Of a stretch of 64,000 bases of DNA, positions 62,901-64,000 are shown in pieces; positions within the stretch are counted from its first letter, which is position 1, and each line of letters starts with the position of its first letter. The notes below the pieces were generated by a model, which saw only the letters and a program-made list of their open reading frames with translations, was not told the origin of the DNA and searched no databases. The stretch is from Lumbricus terrestris (taxonomy: Eukaryota > Annelida > Clitellata > Crassiclitellata > Lumbricidae), in the NCBI GenBank assembly GCA_949752735.1, contig OX457037.1, forward strand, positions 71,341,829-71,405,828, written 5' to 3'. A program made the translations under genes and the position numbers.

Positions 62901-63980
62901 AAATAATTCAATTGCTTGACAGTTGACAGAAGAACCCGAAATCCGATTTCGTAACAGATACTAGAAAACAATTTTCAGAACAATTTTTATTTTGATTAGT
63001 TAATTCATTCACTCAGAGAACTTATATAGCGCATCTCTAAAATACATATTCAGAGGAATTCCTAGCCCAGTATTAGTGGACAAGAACAGTTTATACTATC
63101 TAGTGTCTGTAGAAAGCACAGAGAAAATAAGGAGATAAGACAATACACAGTAACAGAGAAGTAATGGGAGTCTGTTCTAGTGAAACACTGAAAAAGGATG
63201 CTTCTGCATCGTCAAGCCAAGTGCAAAAGAAACAATCAATTCACCCCGAAAAGAGGACCACTTACTTTCCCGGCCAATCAGACCTGAAATGGGGTAGCAT
63301 AGTCTGCATTATTAGCAACCGGGGCATTTCCGTTTGATTTACTATATAACGCTACCATTAATAAAAATTGTATGCAGGAACAATCACACTGAAACGCTAA
63401 TCTAAGGCACGAATTTTATTTAGTCGACTGCCAGGAGAAGATCTATGCAATCAAATATCCATGTGTTTGAAAGCTTTATTTAAACAGATTTCAACGTTTT
63501 GTCCTCTTCTATGGATTCATGACTGGCACTGCCACCATCCGAAAACAGAAGTGGCAGAGTTTCCAGTCGCACGATAACAGTGGCATGGTAGGAAAAGCTA
63601 CAAGATATTCAATACTTTTCTCTCCCCATCCAATGCTCCAATCTTTATTTTTTTAAAGCATTCACGTTCTCTGTGGACAGTATATCAATTAATTTATATA
63701 TGCTTTGCTGTTAATATATTCTCAAAACTTAGTCATCATCTAAAATTCTAAAAAACTAAATAAATATTCACAAATTAAATTAAAAAACTGGTGTGCTGAA
63801 AAATCAAATAGTATTGTCTGCATCAATAAACTAACACTATTACTGTTCACTTTATCTTATTCTGTCAGTAAAAATGTTTAGATGAAAATATTATTCAAGC
63901 ACTTGTCATACTTACATCCAAAATTCTCAAACCATGTTGCTTGAAATTCTCCTTCTGGTCAGTGTAAACATCCACAAATC
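445..63980 (-). CDS. Giant multi-exon host gene (ZZ / SPRY / CUB-like, helical repeats), partial at both ends
   Basis: About 49 minus-strand exons with GT-AG borders give roughly 1,750 codons; neither start nor stop codon is in the window. Exon phases match over long runs (63916 to 57779, 56549 to 50844, 38729 to 23863, 16309 to 445), so the blocks below belong to one transcript. Order from the N side: helical block, beta-rich block, helical block, SPRY domain, long helical region, CUB-like region, helical region, ZZ finger, HEAT/ARM-like helices. Proteins mixing these modules are typically giant cytoplasmic ubiquitin-ligase-related scaffolds (ZZEF1 and HECTD4 are the nearest architectures I can think of), but no HECT or RING domain is visible here and the assignment is inference. 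Phase breaks near 57.6, 48.2, 42.3-45.5, 39-40, 19 and 17.5 kb probably mark short exons I could not find or uncertain borders. Confidence 0.85.
526..1740. other. Intron without recognised features
   Basis: AT-rich intron between exons 1741-1841 and 445-525. Short ORFs only; no repeat family recognised. Confidence 0.6.
1911..2272. mobile_element. hAT-like non-autonomous fragment (tentative)
   Basis: The right end (GTGTCAAAAAAGTTGGGCAG then CAATG) and the internal GCGGCCC stretches are typical of hAT termini. Possible imperfect target duplication CTCTAGAG / CTCTAGTG flanks it. The left terminus does not match well, so borders are approximate. Confidence 0.35.
2937..3030 (+). repeat. Diverged copy of the 120-bp short interspersed element
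   Basis: Shares the core 'CCATTAG-G-CGCCCTCC-ATTTATCCAGACTTGG...GCCAGAGTGCAA' with copies at 37996-38115, 38379-38485 and 42831-42950. Confidence 0.5.
3235..3251 (-). CDS. Giant gene, 17-nt micro-exon
   Basis: TTAG acceptor, 17 nt, then GTAATG donor on the minus strand. It enters in phase 2 and leaves in phase 1, which is exactly the missing link between the ZZ exon (7699-7901, ends phase 2) and exon 2350-2604 (starts phase 1). It adds EGGYA between the two. Retention of frame on both sides is the main support. Confidence 0.6.
3675..3870 (-). mobile_element. tRNA-derived SINE (minus)
   Basis: Reverse complement holds the pol III B box (GGTTCGAATTC), the conserved body with 'AAGTC-TTCACTTGCAATTG', and the GCGC-type tail. 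Same family as 4697, 33111 and 53383. The site reads GTTATAGCAACCC, giving the uninterrupted form of the sequence split at 53693/54703. Confidence 0.7.
4010..4215 (+). mobile_element. 5'-truncated LINE tail (L2/CR1-like)
   Basis: Degenerate remnant of the ORF2 end (TGGTATGGAATGGACTTCG equals the W-NGL motif) followed by the shared hairpin tail GGGAGCGCTCC...GAAGGGGCGCTATATAAAT. Ends in AATGAATAAATCAATGAAT. Confidence 0.6.
4697..4895 (+). mobile_element. tRNA-derived SINE
   Basis: A box region GGCACGGTGGTGTAGTGGT and B box GGTTCAAATCC, then the family body (ACCTTGGGCAAGTCTTTCAC, TCGCAACTGCTCA). The cloverleaf is not intact, so it is a SINE head and not a tRNA gene. The 3' end is truncated at 'GGCGCTATATA'-like sequence (TATAGCGCCAC). 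Confidence 0.7.
4986..6660 (+). pseudogene. Pseudogene of a repetitive invertebrate gene family with N-terminal Cys motifs
   Basis: Reading starts at ATG 4986 (262 codons to 5774) and continues in another frame from about 5745 to a TGA at 6317-6319; after a third shift near 6390 it runs to TGA 6660. The segments are collinear, so two frameshifts and one nonsense codon break one ORF of about 550 residues. The N-terminus has FCYICGEYTL and MICKTCIEHLRQW (two CxxC pairs, probably zinc-binding), then an acidic serine-rich linker; the middle has CFLCLWDSR and LPPLHIKLGLIKQF; the end has GERFHQDLKEMETRYQGRW. I recognise this as a family present in many copies in insects, cnidarians and other invertebrates, usually annotated as uncharacterised; a role in a mobile element is plausible but not shown. 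TTGTTGTTGCAG just before the ATG looks like an intron acceptor. No terminal repeats found. Confidence 0.75.
6661..7235. other. Intronic spacer without recognised features
   Basis: AT-rich sequence between the pseudogene and the LINE tail; only short ORFs without coding signs. Confidence 0.5.
7236..7645 (+). mobile_element. 5'-truncated LINE, C-terminal ORF2 end (L2/CR1-like)
   Basis: An open frame of 117 codons holds the typical distal ORF2 pattern of L2/CR1-like non-LTR elements: LHWLPFPQRISFRIASLVWR, GWAPSYLCELC, RALRSTVHGDLMVP, RSFSVVGPTTWNGLLL. It is followed by GGGAGCGCCTCTGAGTAG, CCTTGAAGGGGCGCTATATA and an (ATTG)n end. It lies in the intron just downstream of the ZZ exon. Confidence 0.8.
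7699..8435 (-). CDS. Giant gene, ZZ zinc finger (2 exons)
   Basis: Exon 8284-8435 (50 codons, DYLPPVFEDPLTEFG start) joins in phase 0 to 7699-7901 (68 codons). The second is a ZZ-type zinc finger: FGCDEC (CxxC), then RCLVC (CxxC), ICKTCY (CxxC), and two histidines in EHNGEHSI. ZZ fingers bind zinc and usually recognise N-terminal or modified peptide tails; they occur in HERC2, ZZEF1, CBP/p300 and dystrophin. The exon ends in phase 2 with donor GTATTT. Confidence 0.9.
9168..9575 (+). mobile_element. Possible solo LTR / LTR-retrotransposon fragment
   Basis: Begins TGTGGCGGACAGGCC and ends ...CATTCGAACA, followed three bases later by TTTGGCGATCC, which resembles the primer-binding context after a Ty3-type 5' LTR. 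It contains a direct duplication of about 70 bp (9206-9275 and 9276-9340, both with 'AGTAACCCTGA-GCGAGTTGGGTAGCC'). No second LTR or gag/pol found, so this is tentative. Confidence 0.3.
9845..9925 (+). repeat. Two-copy 37-bp tandem repeat
   Basis: Unit TTTCCGATCCTGCCTTGT followed by (A/G)GGGCGATCGTAGTGA occurs twice in tandem with few changes. Confidence 0.7.
10216..10909. mobile_element. Nested hAT-like element (694 bp)
   Basis: Termini CAGCGTTTCCCAAAGTGGG and TTCGGGAAACGCTG, perfect 8-bp target duplication ACTTAGTC (10208-10215, 10910-10917). Same family as 25790-29169: both have GGGTTCCGCGG-type subterminal repeats and the right-end stretch GGGTTCCGTGG(T/C)TAAAAAAG. Confidence 0.9.
11030..11260 (+). 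repeat. GC-rich tandem repeat in the nested hAT
   Basis: Three imperfect units built on 'GTGAGGC-AGCAC-CAAGGCG' plus 'CCGCCGC-TACTCTGTGC-AGGCG'. Strongly CpG-rich compared with the AT-rich window. Confidence 0.7.
11558..11989. mobile_element. Mutator-like element with terminal repeat arrays (432 bp)
   Basis: Perfect 9-bp target duplication GAAGACACG (11549-11557, 11990-11998). Ends CATAGTTGTAAAAA and (inverted) ATAGATGTAAAAA. Subterminal arrays of CGTTTTTTAT units, direct at both ends with an inverted AAAACGACG patch at 11937. Extremely T-rich inside a GC-rich host element. Confidence 0.75.
12727..15446. mobile_element. hAT-like element (2,720 bp)
   Basis: Inverted termini CATGGGCGCCCGCAG / CTGCGGGCGCCCATG and perfect 8-bp duplication GCAACAAG (12719-12726, 15447-15454). 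Both ends carry a GACCCCCC run. No transposase ORF is visible, so it is non-autonomous. Contains a near-perfect inverted repeat at 15270-15374. Lies 183 bp from exon 15630-15693. Confidence 0.85.
15270..15374. repeat. Near-perfect inverted repeat, 52-bp arms, 1-nt spacer
   Basis: Arms meet at ...GTGTAAGC-A-GCTTACAC...; reading outward they match for about 52 bases with one mismatch (CTCG versus AAG side). Would form a long hairpin or cruciform. Confidence 0.9.
15630..15998 (-). CDS. Giant gene, two exons before the hAT cluster
   Basis: Exons 15932-15998 (KPVGSEVLSKCVLHLLDIDW) and 15630-15693 (AYDLPFVVELRLPELYFTLA) join in phase 0, and the second passes phase 1 to the ZZ-side exon at 8435, seven kilobases and two large transposon insertions away. 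Acceptors are TTCAG and TTAG; donors GTTAGT and GTATGT. Confidence 0.75.
16294..16309 (-). CDS. Candidate 16-nt micro-exon
   Basis: On the minus strand a TAG acceptor is followed by 16 nt encoding about five residues (LKAEL) and a perfect GTGAGT donor. It enters in phase 1 and leaves in phase 2, exactly what exon 15932-15998 needs. A hAT element starts 13 nt upstream of it in transcript sense, so its polypyrimidine tract is gone. Without transcript evidence this stays doubtful. Confidence 0.35.
16323..17466. mobile_element. hAT-like element (1,144 bp)
   Basis: Inverted termini CAGTGCTGTCCAAC / GTTGGACAGCACTG with subterminal GCGGGCCGC on both sides; perfect 8-bp duplication TTCCAAAT (16315-16322, 17467-17474). 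No transposase ORF. Confidence 0.92.
17545..22304 (-). CDS. Giant gene, coiled-coil and helical region (5 exons)
   Basis: Exons: 22152-22304, 20403-20495, 19320-19389, 18442-18553 and about 17545-17787. The first contains a highly charged coiled-coil stretch (RKELEEQHEREEEEDSKQKE), continued by LKRKLETRRSHQQS in the next exon. Then follow YPSFRLVFDFIQDVAWTKD, INSESLWKTYSFMGEFFRTI and SSYYGLMRHLVTLLRKDM. The donor of 22152-22304 (GTTGCC) is poor, and the left end of the last exon is uncertain: its frame runs to a stop at about 17542 with no good donor. Confidence 0.7.
17788..19319. other. Intronic sequence around exon 18442-18553
   Basis: Apart from exon 18442-18553, AT-rich unique-looking sequence with no recognised repeat family. 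Confidence 0.5.
19501..20340. mobile_element. Terminal-inverted-repeat element with GCGCAAATTT arrays (840 bp)
   Basis: Inverted ends CAGGGCCCCCAGAAA and TTTCTGGGGGGCCTA; subterminal repeats of GCGCAAATTT / AAATTTGCGC at both ends. Possible short duplication AACACA (19495-19500, 20341-20346). Inserted 111 bp from exon 19320-19389 and 62 bp from exon 20403-20495. Confidence 0.65.
20780..21140 (+). mobile_element. Decayed LINE tail (L2/CR1-like)
   Basis: Fragmented match to the distal ORF2 pattern: 'LVSLKDWP', then GSFAVAGSTTWNGLHY, followed by a decayed tail 'GGAAGCACTTCTAAAGCAG'. Several frameshifts. Confidence 0.5.
21396..22005. mobile_element. Mutator-like element with terminal GCGCGC arrays (610 bp)
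   Basis: Perfect 9-bp duplication ACACTGCAC (21387-21395, 22006-22014). Ends GGTGTCCAGCCATTACCG and, inverted, GGCACCCTGTCATTACCG. Each end then has about five tandem units of CATTTGCGCGCCGT (14 bp), inverted relative to each other. AT-rich core without a transposase ORF. Confidence 0.85.
22510..22790 (-). mobile_element. LINE ORF2 fragment (minus)
   Basis: Minus frame reads DLHWLPITSRIQYEILLVSK then a decayed GLVLKYISD segment: the same distal ORF2 motif as 7236-7645, here truncated at its 3' side. Confidence 0.55.
22908..25458 (-). CDS. Giant gene, helical region (5 exons)
   Basis: Exons: 25347-25458, 24768-24895, 23863-23948, 23218-23342 and 22908-22987, phases 1,0,2,1,0. The first completes the CUB-like module and continues as helix (WVYDVYLSFCRLFGRISASV). 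The second has MQMYCSELWTTIFRGGLIAK, the fourth AIDRVIASVFAALLWHTQSL, the fifth ISDGIHEAYAAAENLRLLL. Splice sites are canonical throughout. A SINE-like or LINE tail sequence sits between the exons near 24.0-24.2 kb. Confidence 0.78.
23990..24200 (+). repeat. Two LINE/SINE tail remnants
   Basis: 24040-24085 (GGGAGCGCTTCTGAAAGG...GAAGCGCTTTATAAATGG) and 24143-24190 (GAGAGCACCTCTGAATAG...GAGGCGCTACATAAATGC) both carry the shared hairpin tail. Confidence 0.55.
24896..25346. other. Intron without recognised features
   Basis: AT-rich intron; a short hairpin lies at 25163-25200 (ACTCAAGAGTCTTTCTTGAGT). Confidence 0.5.
25931..27298 (+). repeat. 26-bp minisatellite, forward arm (about 52 copies)
   Basis: Unit GAGCGATTGGAGGGTGTGG followed by AGGAAGA (26 bp). 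Main variants are GCGATTGG versus GCGAATGG, GGAAGA versus GGTAGA, and AGCAAATGG. One unit near 26061 lacks bases. Variants are intermixed along the array. No stop codon falls in any sense frame, so long meaningless ORFs appear. Confidence 0.97.
27309..28188 (-). repeat. 26-bp minisatellite, inverted arm (about 33 copies)
   Basis: Reverse complement of the same 26-bp unit (CTCTTCCTCCACACCCTCCA plus ATCGCT). It meets the forward arm head to head over a short junction containing ATGCAT at 27300-27305. Together they could form a hairpin with arms near 880 bp. Confidence 0.97.
28205..28320 (-). mobile_element. Truncated SINE 3' end (minus)
   Basis: Reverse complement matches 31775-31855: ...GATCTGCGTGTCGTGC-region, GGGCCGTATTTCGTATAAC, TGTCAGATTGA. 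It is the tail half of the SINE family whose head is at 30180. Confidence 0.7.
29178..29901. other. Intron without clear features
   Basis: AT-rich; a weak LINE-tail remnant near 29640-29665 (GCCGAGAATGCCTCTGAGTAG without its second half). Confidence 0.4.
29902..32732 (-). CDS. Giant gene, CUB-like beta-sandwich module (3 exons)
   Basis: Exons: 32640-32732, 32071-32138 and 29902-30070, phases 0,2,0. Encoded strands include LRTWEVDSPRTDRPDRVNL, ATHFEVEFDKRSETELSDE and TWPMKVRFEGTSLLNFTYN, with GYNFKVKAM at the end running into the next exon. The pattern 'WEV-SP... F-VEFD-R--TE ... WP--V-F-G-SL-F-F ... GY-F-V-A' resembles the CUB-like module found in giant E3-type proteins such as ZZEF1; this is recognition by pattern, not by alignment. 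The acceptor of 32071-32138 was chosen at 32138 because it keeps the frame. Confidence 0.75.
30180..31862 (+). mobile_element. tRNA-derived SINE split by a hAT insertion
   Basis: Head 30180-30260 has pol III boxes: A box TAGCTCAGTGGTGAGAGCGC and B box GGTTCAAGCC. The body runs to 30432, is interrupted by the hAT 30433-31768, and resumes at 31769-31862 with ...GATCTGCGTGTCGTGC and GGGCCGTATTTCGTATAAC, ending in AGATTGAGTTATT and an A/TA-rich tail. The poly-G run before the head is probably part of the insertion junction. Confidence 0.75.
30433..31768. mobile_element. hAT-like element inside a SINE (1,336 bp)
   Basis: Inverted termini CAGTGATATTTT / AAAATATCACTG, perfect 8-bp duplication CTGTAAAG (30425-30432, 31769-31776). 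Both subterminal regions are full of AACTGAAATT units, direct on both sides. No transposase ORF. Confidence 0.9.
33111..33325 (+). mobile_element. tRNA-derived SINE
   Basis: A box-like GGTGTAGTGGGTATG, B box GGCTCGAATCC, body ending in GGAGCGCCTCTAAGTAG and GAAGAGGCGCAATGAAAATGG. Same family as 53383-53590. Confidence 0.7.
33510..35493 (-). CDS. Giant gene, long helical exon and three short exons
   Basis: Exons: 35193-35493 (301 nt, the longest here), 34550-34623, 33887-33935 and 33510-33592, phases 1,0,1,0. The long exon encodes helix (KLLSIMGKLLSISFHDSLG), a serine-rich low-complexity linker (about 25 residues around SPGSSTVNRRPVSTGSETLS), then helix (HLLHLSKLLNQLQMRLFAWV). The linker is a candidate disordered, phosphorylatable segment. 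The last exon (PVMMTIRKLLFKLPDLLPSL) has a weak GTATAA donor. Confidence 0.75.
33692..33760 (+). repeat. (TGTA)n microsatellite
   Basis: About 17 units of TGTA with a few substitutions, between two exons of the giant gene. Confidence 0.97.
34060..34196 (+). repeat. (CT)n microsatellite with interruptions
   Basis: Long CT tract with TTTGCCT interruptions and a (CTGT)n patch near 34163-34183. Confidence 0.97.
34624..36092. other. Introns around exon 35193-35493
   Basis: Mostly unique AT-rich sequence. A decayed LINE tail lies at 35920-35990 (GGGAGTGCTCCTAAG...CTATATAAATG, then AATGAATGA). Confidence 0.5.
36093..40549 (-). CDS. Giant gene, helical region after the SPRY domain (5 exons)
   Basis: Exons: 40440-40549, 38679-38729, 37848-37953, 37220-37290 and 36093-36209. 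The last four are phase-compatible (0,1,0,0). Peptides include SNVTIETLWKTYKQFPE, LFNSALPHLKPDFNNFK, TTSEIFDHLCHLSDQKNEIV, LDLFFPCREARPKMLINLLQ and SPLTGSKLILFQSLCHYF, all amphipathic helices consistent with ARM/HEAT-type solenoid segments. Exon 40440-40549 ends in phase 2 while 38679-38729 starts in phase 0, so an exon is missing between them, in the interval that contains a Mutator-like element and a LINE tail. Confidence 0.78.
36500..36820 (-). mobile_element. tRNA-derived SINE with (CAT)n end (minus)
   Basis: The minus strand begins near 36815 with a tRNA-like head (AGCTACACCGGTAAGCGAG, B box GGTTCAAGCCCCGGG), has a GC-rich body and ends in an (ATC)n run at 36513-36545. A different family from the GGTGTAGTGG SINEs. 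Confidence 0.7.
37996..38115 (+). repeat. 120-bp short interspersed element, direct copy
   Basis: Begins (TGG)n-TATATGCAGTTTAACG, core TCACTGTGTGGTAACAAAGA and CTTTATCCAGGCTTGGGACT, ends GCAACCAGTGGCAGAGTTAG. Same as 42831-42950 and inverted at 38379-38485. Confidence 0.8.
38379..38485 (-). repeat. 120-bp short interspersed element, inverted copy
   Basis: Reverse complement of the copy at 37996. Probable target duplication AAATCAA(C/T)T on both sides (about 38372 and 38488). Confidence 0.75.
38989..39753. mobile_element. Mutator-like element with AAAATAGCCCC arrays (765 bp)
   Basis: Perfect 9-bp duplication ACAAATAAC (38980-38988, 39754-39762). Left end carries about seven tandem units of (TGA/GT)CAAAATAGCCCC; the right end has about ten inverted units GGGGCTATTTTGACG. 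AT-rich core. Confidence 0.8.
39795..40310 (+). mobile_element. 5'-truncated LINE, distal ORF2 (L2/CR1-like)
   Basis: Open frame of 123 codons ending in a stop: RDTLHWLPVVDRTIFKIIVM, VGLAPEYIRELCIP, RRSLRSATRGDLIVPRSR, FSCIGPSFWNSLPLAIRD. A short 3' region with GGCGCTATATAAATG and an (ATAC)n end follows. Among the best-preserved LINE pieces here, so probably recent. Confidence 0.85.
40858..40999. mobile_element. TTAA-flanked 142-bp MITE (piggyBac-like)
   Basis: Inverted termini CACTTTGACCGCG / CGCGGTCAAAGTG directly flanked by TTAA (40854-40857, 41000-41003). Contains two copies of the perfect 20-bp palindrome GGTACGTGTATACACGTACC at 40872-40891 and 40914-40933. Confidence 0.88.
41584..48204 (-). 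CDS. Giant gene, SPRY domain (4-5 exons)
   Basis: Exons: 48142-48204 (probable), 48029-48114, 45471-45569, 42121-42253 and 41584-41718. They encode the SPRY core in order: the opening strand (SVVLGKLPFSKDYPYYEI), GAISVGAGPSDLGTGLQPG, then CTTGDIMGCGVEYEGDKIK, the diagnostic TLYFTKNGQR strand, and GGLYPAVGICRFGEKARI. TGD-IGCG...FTKNG is the family signature. SPRY domains are protein-interaction modules. Between 45471 and 42253 the phase goes from 1 to 2, and the usual GYH-DDG-type turn is missing, so a micro-exon of about 19-22 nt should lie in the interval now holding the 37-bp satellite. Confidence 0.88.
42590..43020 (+). mobile_element. Decayed LINE tail split by a short element
   Basis: 42590-42830 carries the distal ORF2 remnant (ATGGTATGGAATGGGCTTCC); 42951-43010 is its tail (GAATGGGTGCTATATAAAAT). 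The 120-bp element 42831-42950 sits between. Confidence 0.6.
42831..42950 (+). mobile_element. 120-bp short interspersed element with target duplication
   Basis: Flanked by GTGGCATT on both sides (42823-42830, 42951-42958), which restores the LINE tail when removed. Same family as 37996-38115. Confidence 0.8.
43025..45268 (+). repeat. 37-bp satellite array (about 60 copies)
   Basis: Unit CATTATCATTGATATCATCT followed by ATTAACACTTACGTACG, 37 bp. Variants: GATATC/GACATC, TACGTACG/TACGCACG, and TTAACA/TTACCA near the right end. In host-gene sense each unit contains ACGTAAGTG, a consensus 5' splice donor. The array fills the intron between SPRY exons 45471-45569 and 42121-42253. Confidence 0.97.
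45570..46090. other. Intron without recognised features
   Basis: Unique-looking sequence left of exon-side 45569; a possible tail remnant at 46015-46040. Confidence 0.4.
46100..46560 (+). repeat. About 46-bp AT-rich tandem repeat, interrupted
   Basis: Units of 'AAATAGTGG-GTTTAATAAATACATAATTCTTATAATAAT-ATT' occur about six or seven times. A unique GC-richer segment of about 110 bp (46205-46318) interrupts the array between two units. Confidence 0.8.
46674..46925 (+). mobile_element. tRNA-derived SINE with (ATT)n tail
   Basis: A box TAGAGTAGTGGTTAACACGC and B box GAGTTCGAGCCCC near the 5' end; body ends GTAAAGCGCAGTGCGTC...TTAATTAAAG, then (ATT)n at 46898-46917. Confidence 0.75.
46930..47950 (-). 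mobile_element. 5'-truncated LINE with probable restriction-like endonuclease end (minus)
   Basis: Two overlapping minus frames (47945-47559 and 47677-46976) are collinear, so one frameshift near 47.65 kb separates them. The first holds ASLPISLGGLGVRRVSLLAL and ALPAFLASAA; the second holds LSDEAVRIAVGLRLGAAICE, a Cys-rich CVCGAPVSARGSHGL, RHGTINDLVCRSL, GKRPDGQTLIPW and WDATVVDTVAASY, ending AVETMGPINNEGLAF. The CxC/H cluster followed by a K-PDG...WD-T pattern fits the C-terminal region of non-LTR elements with a restriction-enzyme-like nuclease. This family is abundant in cnidarian and mollusc genomes as I recall. Confidence 0.8.
48594..50831. mobile_element. 2.2-kb inverted-repeat transposon next to a splice donor
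   Basis: Inverted ends AGGGTGATTCAA (48598) and TTGAATCACCCT (to 50831). ATTGTCACA occurs at 48585-48593 and 50832-50840 as a 9-bp target duplication, with four extra bases (ATTT) at the left junction. No ORF longer than about 80 codons, so non-autonomous. In gene sense it begins about 12 nt after the donor of exon 50844-51020. Confidence 0.75.
50844..52903 (-). CDS. Giant gene, helical block before the SPRY domain (3 exons)
   Basis: Exons: 52796-52903 (36 codons), 52028-52132 (35 codons) and 50844-51020 (59 codons), all phase 0 at both borders. The first continues the preceding beta module (VKFVEPRETGVDHLGIVGIK). The next two are strongly helical: NPLESNQLAIQTVLRFLLLV, then DAMHDVVVVHSFLQKCLNHL. 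The donor of 50844-51020 is GTATGT; a 2.2-kb transposon starts only about 12 nt into that intron. The phase-0 end does not match the next candidate exon (48142-48204, phase 2), so one short exon is unaccounted for. Confidence 0.8.
51021..52027. other. Intron without recognised features
   Basis: Unique-looking; loosely repeated segments with 'GACCATGC-GGCAAAGG' and 'CACACCAT' but no defined family. Confidence 0.4.
52166..52200 (+). repeat. (TA)n microsatellite
   Basis: Alternating TA of about 30 bp in the intron upstream of exon 52028-52132. Confidence 0.9.
53196..56549 (-). CDS. Giant gene, beta-rich module (4 exons)
   Basis: Exons: 56494-56549, 55449-55550, 54951-55010 and 53196-53238, with phases 2,2,2,0 chaining exactly. 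Encoded peptides include KSAPSHGFIFVLPEW, HVDARHSSLKKELGKF, LIAGSYVTNEPVAYFSTEN and DEVDVTLDNPVIGK. The alternating hydrophobic pattern and the VTLDNPVIGKFILVKFVEP run continuing into the next exon suggest a beta-sandwich of galactose-binding/DOC or lectin type; that fold assignment is inference. A SINE carrying a Mutator-like element lies between the exons at 54951 and 53238. Confidence 0.75.
53383..53592 (+). mobile_element. tRNA-derived SINE, most complete copy
   Basis: A box GGTGGTGTAGTGGTGTCG, B box GGTTCGAATCC, body CTTGGGCAAGTCCTTCACTC, AAACTCCGATGCAGTG, then the hairpin tail GGGAGCGCCTCTGAGTAG and CTTGAAGGGGCGCTATAAC. The tail is the same as in the LINE copies, implying use of that LINE's machinery. 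Confidence 0.85.
53694..54694. mobile_element. Mutator-like element with CATTTCGTCG arrays (1,001 bp)
   Basis: 8-bp duplication TGTTATAG (53686-53693, 54695-54702). Left arm has about 14 units of CATTTCGTCG(C/T)G with variable linkers; the right arm has the inverted array CGACGAAATGA. The order of linkers (GCCGAT, TGTT, GCCGAT, AAAAT, GCG) is the same in both arms. AT-rich core of about 480 bp. Confidence 0.88.
54695..54892 (-). mobile_element. tRNA-derived SINE (minus), tail split by the Mutator-like element
   Basis: Minus strand: B box GGTTCAAATCC, GAGCAAGTCCTTCACTCGC, TGAAACTTCAATTCAGTG, tail ending GACACTATAACA. The remaining tail lies at about 53660-53693, on the other side of the insertion; compare the intact copy at 3675-3870. 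Confidence 0.75.
55551..56493. other. Intron without recognised features
   Basis: Possible hAT-like start at 55635 (CAGGGCTTTCAAACTGTGATC) but no matching right end found. An inverted pair GGACGG...CCGTCC lies at 55823-55876. Confidence 0.4.
56550..57659. other. Intron without recognised features
   Basis: AT-rich; the phase break between 57660-57779 and 56494-56549 predicts a small undetected exon here. Confidence 0.4.
57660..63980 (-). CDS. Giant gene, N-side helical block (7 exons)
   Basis: Exons: 63916-63980, 62837-62960, 61194-61359, 59652-59740, 58928-59005, 57968-58063 and 57660-57779. Phases chain without error (0,1,2,1,1,1). The peptides are mostly amphipathic helix, for example IELFEATSKLRERIINNRIN in 62837-62960 and LLPEEVIKPELQQDKVYASD in 61194-61359. 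No catalytic motif is visible. Splice sites are good (CAG or TAG acceptors, GTAAGT, GTAAGA, GTGAGT donors). The last exon has a good acceptor but a less certain donor (GTCAGT), and its phase does not fit the next exon at 56549, so a small exon is probably missing there. Confidence 0.75.
59270..59425 (+). mobile_element. LINE tail remnant (L2/CR1-like)
   Basis: CTACCTGGAATGGTCTTCCT (the W-NGLP motif) followed by GAAGAGGCACTATATAAATG and (AATG)n. Confidence 0.6.
59945..60210 (+). repeat. ACAG-rich low-complexity tract
   Basis: (ACAG)n core at 59949-59975 grading into degenerate CAGACA/GACATA units. Confidence 0.92.
60904..61110 (-). mobile_element. Non-LTR retrotransposon C-terminal fragment (minus)
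   Basis: Minus frame reads GRRKKGRPKKRWRDMIKEDC and GLSMQEAVHRAENRGKWRAS, the very common 'GRP-KRW-D-IKEDL ... A-DR--WR' tail of RTE/L1-type reverse transcriptase ORFs. Ends 84 bp from exon 61194-61359. Confidence 0.75.
61360..62836. other. Intron without recognised features
   Basis: Unique-looking AT-rich sequence; short ORFs only. Confidence 0.45.
63000..63170 (-). repeat. LINE/SINE tail remnant (minus)
   Basis: Reverse complement of AATTAATTCATTCACTCAGA / CTTATATAGCGC matches the shared GCGCTATATAAA tail; the rest is decayed. Confidence 0.45.
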
Positions 63981-64000
63981 CTAAAAGTACAAACACTTTA

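Overview
This is an intron-rich, repeat-rich piece of a metazoan nuclear genome, most likely a marine invertebrate. The phylum cannot be fixed from the sequence. There are no bacterial operons, rRNA genes or intact tRNA genes. Nearly all cellular coding sequence sits on the minus strand as short exons (16-301 nt) with GT-AG borders.

One giant host gene runs right to left across the whole window. I can place about 49 exons between 63980 and 445, roughly 5.3 kb of coding sequence or about 1,750 codons, and both ends lie outside the window. In protein order it shows: a conserved helical N-side block (57.6-64.0 kb), a beta-rich/helical block (50.8-56.5 kb), a SPRY domain (41.6-48.2 kb), a long helical region (33.5-40.5 kb), a CUB-like beta-sandwich block (29.9-32.7 kb), another helical region (15.6-25.5 kb), a ZZ zinc finger (7.7-7.9 kb), and HEAT/ARM-like helices (0.4-3.3 kb). 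Codon phases match across long runs: seven exons at 57.7-64.0 kb, seven at 50.8-56.5 kb, fourteen at 23.9-38.7 kb and nine at 0.4-16.3 kb (the last run starts from a doubtful micro-exon). This strongly supports a single gene. The architecture recalls giant ubiquitin-ligase-related proteins that combine ZZ, SPRY and CUB-like modules, but I do not recognise a specific orthologue and give no symbol.

The introns are filled with mobile DNA. At least six hAT-like elements have 8-bp target duplications. Four Mutator-like elements have 8-9 bp duplications and termini built from short tandem repeats. Other elements include a 142-bp TTAA-flanked element, a 2.2-kb element just downstream of a splice donor, tRNA-derived SINEs, several 5'-truncated LINE tails, a fragment of a LINE with a probable restriction-like endonuclease, and a pseudogenised invertebrate repeat gene. 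Several are nested: 8530-12508 is a hAT holding another hAT, a Mutator-like element and perhaps an LTR fragment; 30433-31768 is a hAT inside a SINE; 53694-54694 is a Mutator-like element inside a SINE.

Two large tandem arrays stand out. At 25.9-28.2 kb a 26-bp minisatellite, arranged as a giant inverted repeat, forms the cargo of a hAT element. At 43.0-45.3 kb about 60 copies of a 37-bp unit lie in an intron, and every unit inspected carries a GTAAGT donor motif in the sense of the host gene, next to a break in the SPRY-domain exon chain.
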